Assembly: GCA_907165065.1 (NCBI GenBank)
Contig: OU015528.1
Location: 69,421,474 to 69,485,473 of the forward strand
DNA from: Caprimulgus europaeus
Taxonomy: Eukaryota; Chordata; Aves; Caprimulgiformes; Caprimulgidae
DNA length: 64,000 nucleotides
Direction: 5' to 3'
Position 1 is the first letter of the stretch, and every line of letters begins with the position of its first letter. Below, in pieces: positions 62,672-64,000 of the stretch. The notes under the pieces are model-generated. The model saw only the letters and a list, made by a program, of their open reading frames with translations, had not been told where the DNA came from and did not search any database. The position numbers were made by a program, and so were the translations under genes.

Positions 62672-64000
62672 CTATTAATAAAATGAAAAATACACTGTCA
62701 AGCATATGACCTAAATGTAGAATGATCTTTTTGAAAGTTTTGGAAAATTTACAAAGTAAACTGTTTACACAACACATTATATAGCACATTCTCCTTGAGA
62801 GGATGTCTTTCAAAACCATATAGCTACATTTGTTGAAGCTGACAGAGATATATGAGCTGAATGTTTAAGATCATGCCAGTCATTCATAGGATCCATATTA
62901 TTTATTCTCACTAATGAAAATGTATCATACTGCTATTCTTTTCACATTACTAGTAAGACTCTCAGTGACACCAAGCATTCAGAGGTAACACAAATCTTTG
63001 ATGTGTATTTTCTATGGCTTCAGACAAACTCTGTCTAAAATTAATCTACTTCACGATCTTTTAAGCATAGAATAGTTTGGTTGAAAAAGACCATTACGAT
63101 CATCTAGTCCACCCATAAACCTAGCATTACCAAGGTCCCCAAGTACCACATCTACACGTCCTTTAAATACTAAACAACCCGAGTTCCCTCAGCTCCTCGT
63201 AAGACTTGTTCTCCAGGCCCTTCACCAGCTTTGTTGCCCTTCTTTGCATACACTCCAGCACCTCAATGTATTTCTTGTAGTGAGGGGCCCAAAACTGAAC
63301 ACAGCACTCAAGGTGCGGCCTCATCAGAGCCAAGTACAGGAGCACAATCACTTCCCTGCTCTTGCTGGCCACACTATTTCTGATACAGGCTTGTTGTTGG
63401 CCTTCTTGGCCCCTGAGCAGACTGCTGGCTCATATTCAGCCAGCTGTCGATCAACACCGCCAGGTCCTTTTGGAGAGTTTTAGGTCCTCCTCAGTTTCAG
63501 AGTGTTTGAAACATCTTAATCAATGAATTCTTTATCAATACTGTGGTGATTAAATCACACTCACACGGTTTGGTTTCAAGACTGTCGGCACTGGGAAGTG
63601 ACTAGAAACCAGATCTTCCATTTCCTGGACAAAAGTTTAACATTATGATACTGTGCAAAAGATGCTATCTCTTCCTCAGTTATTAATCCACCACCTTAAA
63701 CACTGTACTGTGACTCTCATTTATGCAGTAGTGATTCAGGCGTCTCTTCAGGTCAGCTAACATACAGTCTGTTTCATCTGCTTTTTGATGTCTATTATTC
63801 AGACATCTGCATTTAAACCTCAAATAATTTTGTGTGAGACTCATTGTGAGATTAAGAAAACTAAGTGTAATTACCTACATTTCTGCCATGTGTATGAACT
63901 ATTATAGTCAACAGAGATCTCATCAATGGTGGAAGCAAGAGATTTATTCAGCTGCCTACCTGCTAAGAGGTTAATTCAGTTGGCCATACATAGGTCTCTG
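62672..64000 (-). other. MAGI2: MAGI2 intron, partial (upstream of the 62552-62671 exon)
   Basis: This is the 3' end of the preceding intron, finishing with a pyrimidine-containing tract and AG at 62673-62672. It contains one CR1 copy (63066-63475) and otherwise unremarkable AT-rich sequence. Confidence 0.85.
63066..63475 (-). mobile_element. CR1 LINE 3' end with an internal deletion, antisense
   Basis: Minus-strand copy. Its 3' terminus lies at 63066 (catagaatagtttggttgaa, gatcatctagtcca). The middle of the usual 3' region is missing: at about 63165-63175 the sequence jumps from the 3' untranslated part into the ELGLFSL block. It then reads back through [20 protein letters not shown] and [17 protein letters not shown] to [20 protein letters not shown], and ends near the MSxQ block at about 63430-63475. 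Confidence 0.93.

Overview
This window looks like an intronic stretch of a bird genome, lying inside the gene MAGI2 (membrane-associated guanylate kinase, WW and PDZ domain protein 2), which runs on the minus strand. The avian assignment rests on the many CR1 LINE copies, several ending in the typical (ATTCTATG)n tail, on two solo endogenous-retrovirus LTRs (one of a type I associate with birds), and on low-GC intron with little SINE content. Only two host exons are visible: 62552-62671, encoding the end of the guanylate-kinase-like domain, and 8798-9013, encoding the acidic linker before the WW domains. They are consecutive in the protein and join in phase across a 53,538-bp intron. The rest of the window is that intron plus parts of the two flanking introns.

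Layout from left to right: 1-8797 is the next intron downstream, with an ancient colinear CR1 relic at about 1.3-3.0 kb. Then comes the 8798-9013 exon. From 9 to 33 kb there are several 3'-end CR1 fragments (11.7, 13.0, 15.4, 21.95, 25.0, 27.9 and 29.2 kb), a fossil L1/Tx1-clade endonuclease at 23.4-23.9 kb, and one long 5'-truncated CR1 (30.26-33.18 kb). From 33 to 46 kb the intron is mostly unique and AT-rich, interrupted by a 633-bp solo LTR (36,986-37,618) with perfect 5-bp target duplications. At 46.2-47.2 kb lies a CR1 whose central part is inverted. From 50.7 to 53.8 kb there is a cluster of CR1 pieces, an ancient amniote repeat, an unidentified coding-like block and a long (AAAAT)n array. 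A second solo LTR (59,326-60,479, 1154 bp, 5-bp target duplication) follows, then the 62.55-kb exon and one more CR1 in the upstream intron.

No second host gene, tRNA, rRNA, CRISPR or operon-like structure is seen. The many short open frames are chance frames, LINE remnants or reading through LTR sequence. The least expected items are the L1-clade endonuclease fossil (L1 is scarce in birds), the internally inverted CR1, and the unidentified coding-like block at 52.6-52.8 kb. I found nothing that amounts to a new functional system. All family names come from reading motifs and remembered consensus sequences; no database search was run.
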